From assembly GCA_022181005.1 (NCBI GenBank), contig BQMV01000047.1:1-7702 (forward strand): a stretch of DNA of 7,702 bases. Reading direction: 5' to 3'. Positions 6,419 to 7,702 of this stretch are shown here, piece after piece (the stretch's first letter is position 1; each line of letters opens with the position of its first letter). The notes below the pieces were generated by a model, which saw nothing but the letters and a program-made list of their open reading frames with translations, did no database searches and was not told the origin of the DNA. This DNA is from Anaerolineaceae bacterium. Lineage in GTDB: Bacteria; Chloroflexota; Anaerolineae; Anaerolineales; Villigracilaceae. Position numbers and translations under genes: made by a program.

Positions 6419-7702
6419 ATGAAAAAAAGATTTTTCAGCCTGCTCATTCTGCTTTTCCTTACCACTGGGTGCGCTCTTCCCAGCGCAACGCCAATTCAAA
6501 ATCCATTACCGCCCACGCCAAATTTTCCTCCCGTTCAATCCACGAGCGCTCCCACGGTTTCAGGACCAGCCGATATTATTTTCATAAACGGCGCGATCCT
6601 CACAATGGAGGAAAGCAACCCGACCGCGCAGGCAATTGCCATTCGCGGAGGCGCAATTCTCGCCGCAGGAAACGATTCGGAAATATCCGCTTTACAAGAT
6701 TCGCATACGCAAGTCGTTGACCTCAACGGCAAGACCCTCATGCCCGGCTTCGTGGACGCGCACAGCCACACGTTCAACGAACGTTTACTCAACGGTCAAG
6801 ACCCCCTGCCCGATCAGCAAACGACGATCCAATTTGGCATCACCTCTGAGGGCGAATTTTATGTGGATGAATCGATCCTCAACGAACTGAAGTCGTTGGC
6901 AGAAGCAGGCAAATTGCGAATGCGCGTCAATGCCTATCTCTTATACACAAACAACTGCGGCGAGAGCCTCGGCGATTGGTGGAAAGCCTACCAGCCCAAT
7001 CAGCAGATCGCCCCAAACCTTTACGTTCGCGGCATCAAAATATTCAGCGATGGCGGCTCGTGCAAAGCGCCTGCCATGAGCGTGGACTATCCCAGCGGCG
7101 GCAAAGGGGACTTGTTCTTCACACAGGATCAATTAAATCAAATCGTGGCGGAGGTGCAAGCCGCGGGCTTCCAAGCCGCCATTCATGCCCTCGGAGATCG
7201 CGCGCTCGAGCAGGCGCAAAACGCCATTGCGTTCGCATTGAACGGACAGCCCAATACCTACCGCCACCGCATCGAACATAACGCCACGATCCGCCCCGAA
7301 CTTCTCCCGCGTTACAGCGAGATCGGCATTGTTCCCGTTATCTTCGGCGCGTACAGCACCTGCATCCGCGCCACCGGCGAGAGCAAGAAATTTAAATACA
7401 TTCTCGGCGAAGAGTACGGCGCATGGGACTGGCCCTGGCGCGCGCTGGTGGATGCAAATCCCGGACTTCCAATTGCATGGCAGTCAGATTACCCGATCTT
7501 TCCAACGAACAACCCGCTGTATCATTTATGGGGCATGGTCACGCGCAAAGAGGTCAACACAGACGGCTCCATTTGCGATCCGCCCGACTGGGTCAAAGTA
7601 GGCGCGCTCCGCGTCGAAGAAGTCCTGCCCATGATGACGCGCAATTCCGCATACGCATTATTTTTTGAGGATGAAATCGGAAGCCTCGGATCGGGCAAAT
7701 TC
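6419..7702 (+). CDS. Lipoprotein amidohydrolase, family 3 (YtcJ-like), C-terminus cut by window edge
   Basis: The first 428 codons have no stop before the window ends. A signal peptide with lipobox LTTGC places the lipidated cysteine at 18. A Pro/Thr-rich tether of about 30 residues precedes the enzyme, putting it on the outer face of the membrane. Family features in order: a short beta-sandwich start (ADIIFINGAILTM), MPGFVDAHSH with metal ligands H115/H117, KIFSDGG at 207-213, HALGDRA with H256, RIEHNA with H287, QSDYPI with D357 (the usual SDAPV-type aspartate), and a closing RNSAYALFFEDEIGSLGSGK. These indicate a metal-dependent hydrolase acting on C-N bonds; the substrate cannot be read from sequence. 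The segment between H117 and K207 is only about 90 residues, shorter than I would expect for YtcJ-like enzymes. Perhaps 30-50 residues are missing at the end. Last visible gene of the operon. Confidence 0.9.
   Translation, partial: MKKRFFSLLILLFLTTGCALPSATPIQNPLPPTPNFPPVQSTSAPTVSGPADIIFINGAILTMEESNPTAQAIAIRGGAILAAGNDSEISALQDSHTQVVDLNGKTLMPGFVDAHSHTFNERLLNGQDPLPDQQTTIQFGITSEGEFYVDESILNELKSLAEAGKLRMRVNAYLLYTNNCGESLGDWWKAYQPNQQIAPNLYVRGIKIFSDGGSCKAPAMSVDYPSGGKGDLFFTQDQLNQIVAEVQAAGFQAAIHALGDRALEQAQNAIAFALNGQPNTYRHRIEHNATIRPELLPRYSEIGIVPVIFGAYSTCIRATGESKKFKYILGEEYGAWDWPWRALVDANPGLPIAWQSDYPIFPTNNPLYHLWGMVTRKEVNTDGSICDPPDWVKVGALRVEEVLPMMTRNSAYALFFEDEIGSLGSGKF

Noticed and set aside
1..7702. CRISPR arrays, tRNA/rRNA genes, insertion sequences or integrase attachment sites
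   Set aside because: No regularly spaced repeats, cloverleaf or rRNA-like sequence, transposase motifs or flanking target duplications were seen on either strand.

Overview
The window reads as a chromosomal segment of a Gram-positive-like or monoderm bacterium, most likely a member of the Chloroflexota (Anaerolineae-like). That placement is inferred from protein style: an XRE-type helix-turn-helix fused to a STAND/NB-ARC-like ATPase and TPRs, plus secreted proteins built from Ig-like, LysM-like, NBR1-type and DNRLRE-like modules. All of these are common in environmental Anaerolineae. No marker gene or rRNA is present, so the taxonomic call is moderate at best. Base composition is evenly moderate to high GC, and I see no sharp compositional break.

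Layout: (1) positions 1-2320, minus strand, hold the first 773 residues of a large HTH-ATPase-TPR regulator that runs off the left edge. (2) positions 2321-2521 are a divergent intergenic and leader region. It has a perfect TATAAT -10 box for the regulator placed so that transcription would begin at its ATG, an extended -10-like element for the rightward genes, an imperfect inverted repeat around that element, and a nested hairpin in the rightward leader. (3) positions 2522-7702, plus strand, hold four closely packed genes that look like one operon: a membrane-anchored multidomain surface protein, a lipoprotein with Ig and NBR1-type domains, a small multi-spanning membrane protein whose start overlaps the preceding stop, and a lipoprotein of amidohydrolase family 3 that runs off the right edge.

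How they may work together: every product of the rightward operon is predicted to sit in or outside the cytoplasmic membrane. The two adhesin-like proteins carry even numbers of extracytoplasmic cysteines, the third is an integral membrane protein, and the fourth is a surface-tethered metal-dependent hydrolase. The divergent regulator is the natural candidate for controlling them, but the sequence does not prove this. I found no tRNA, rRNA, CRISPR array, insertion sequence, attachment site or convincing rho-independent terminator.
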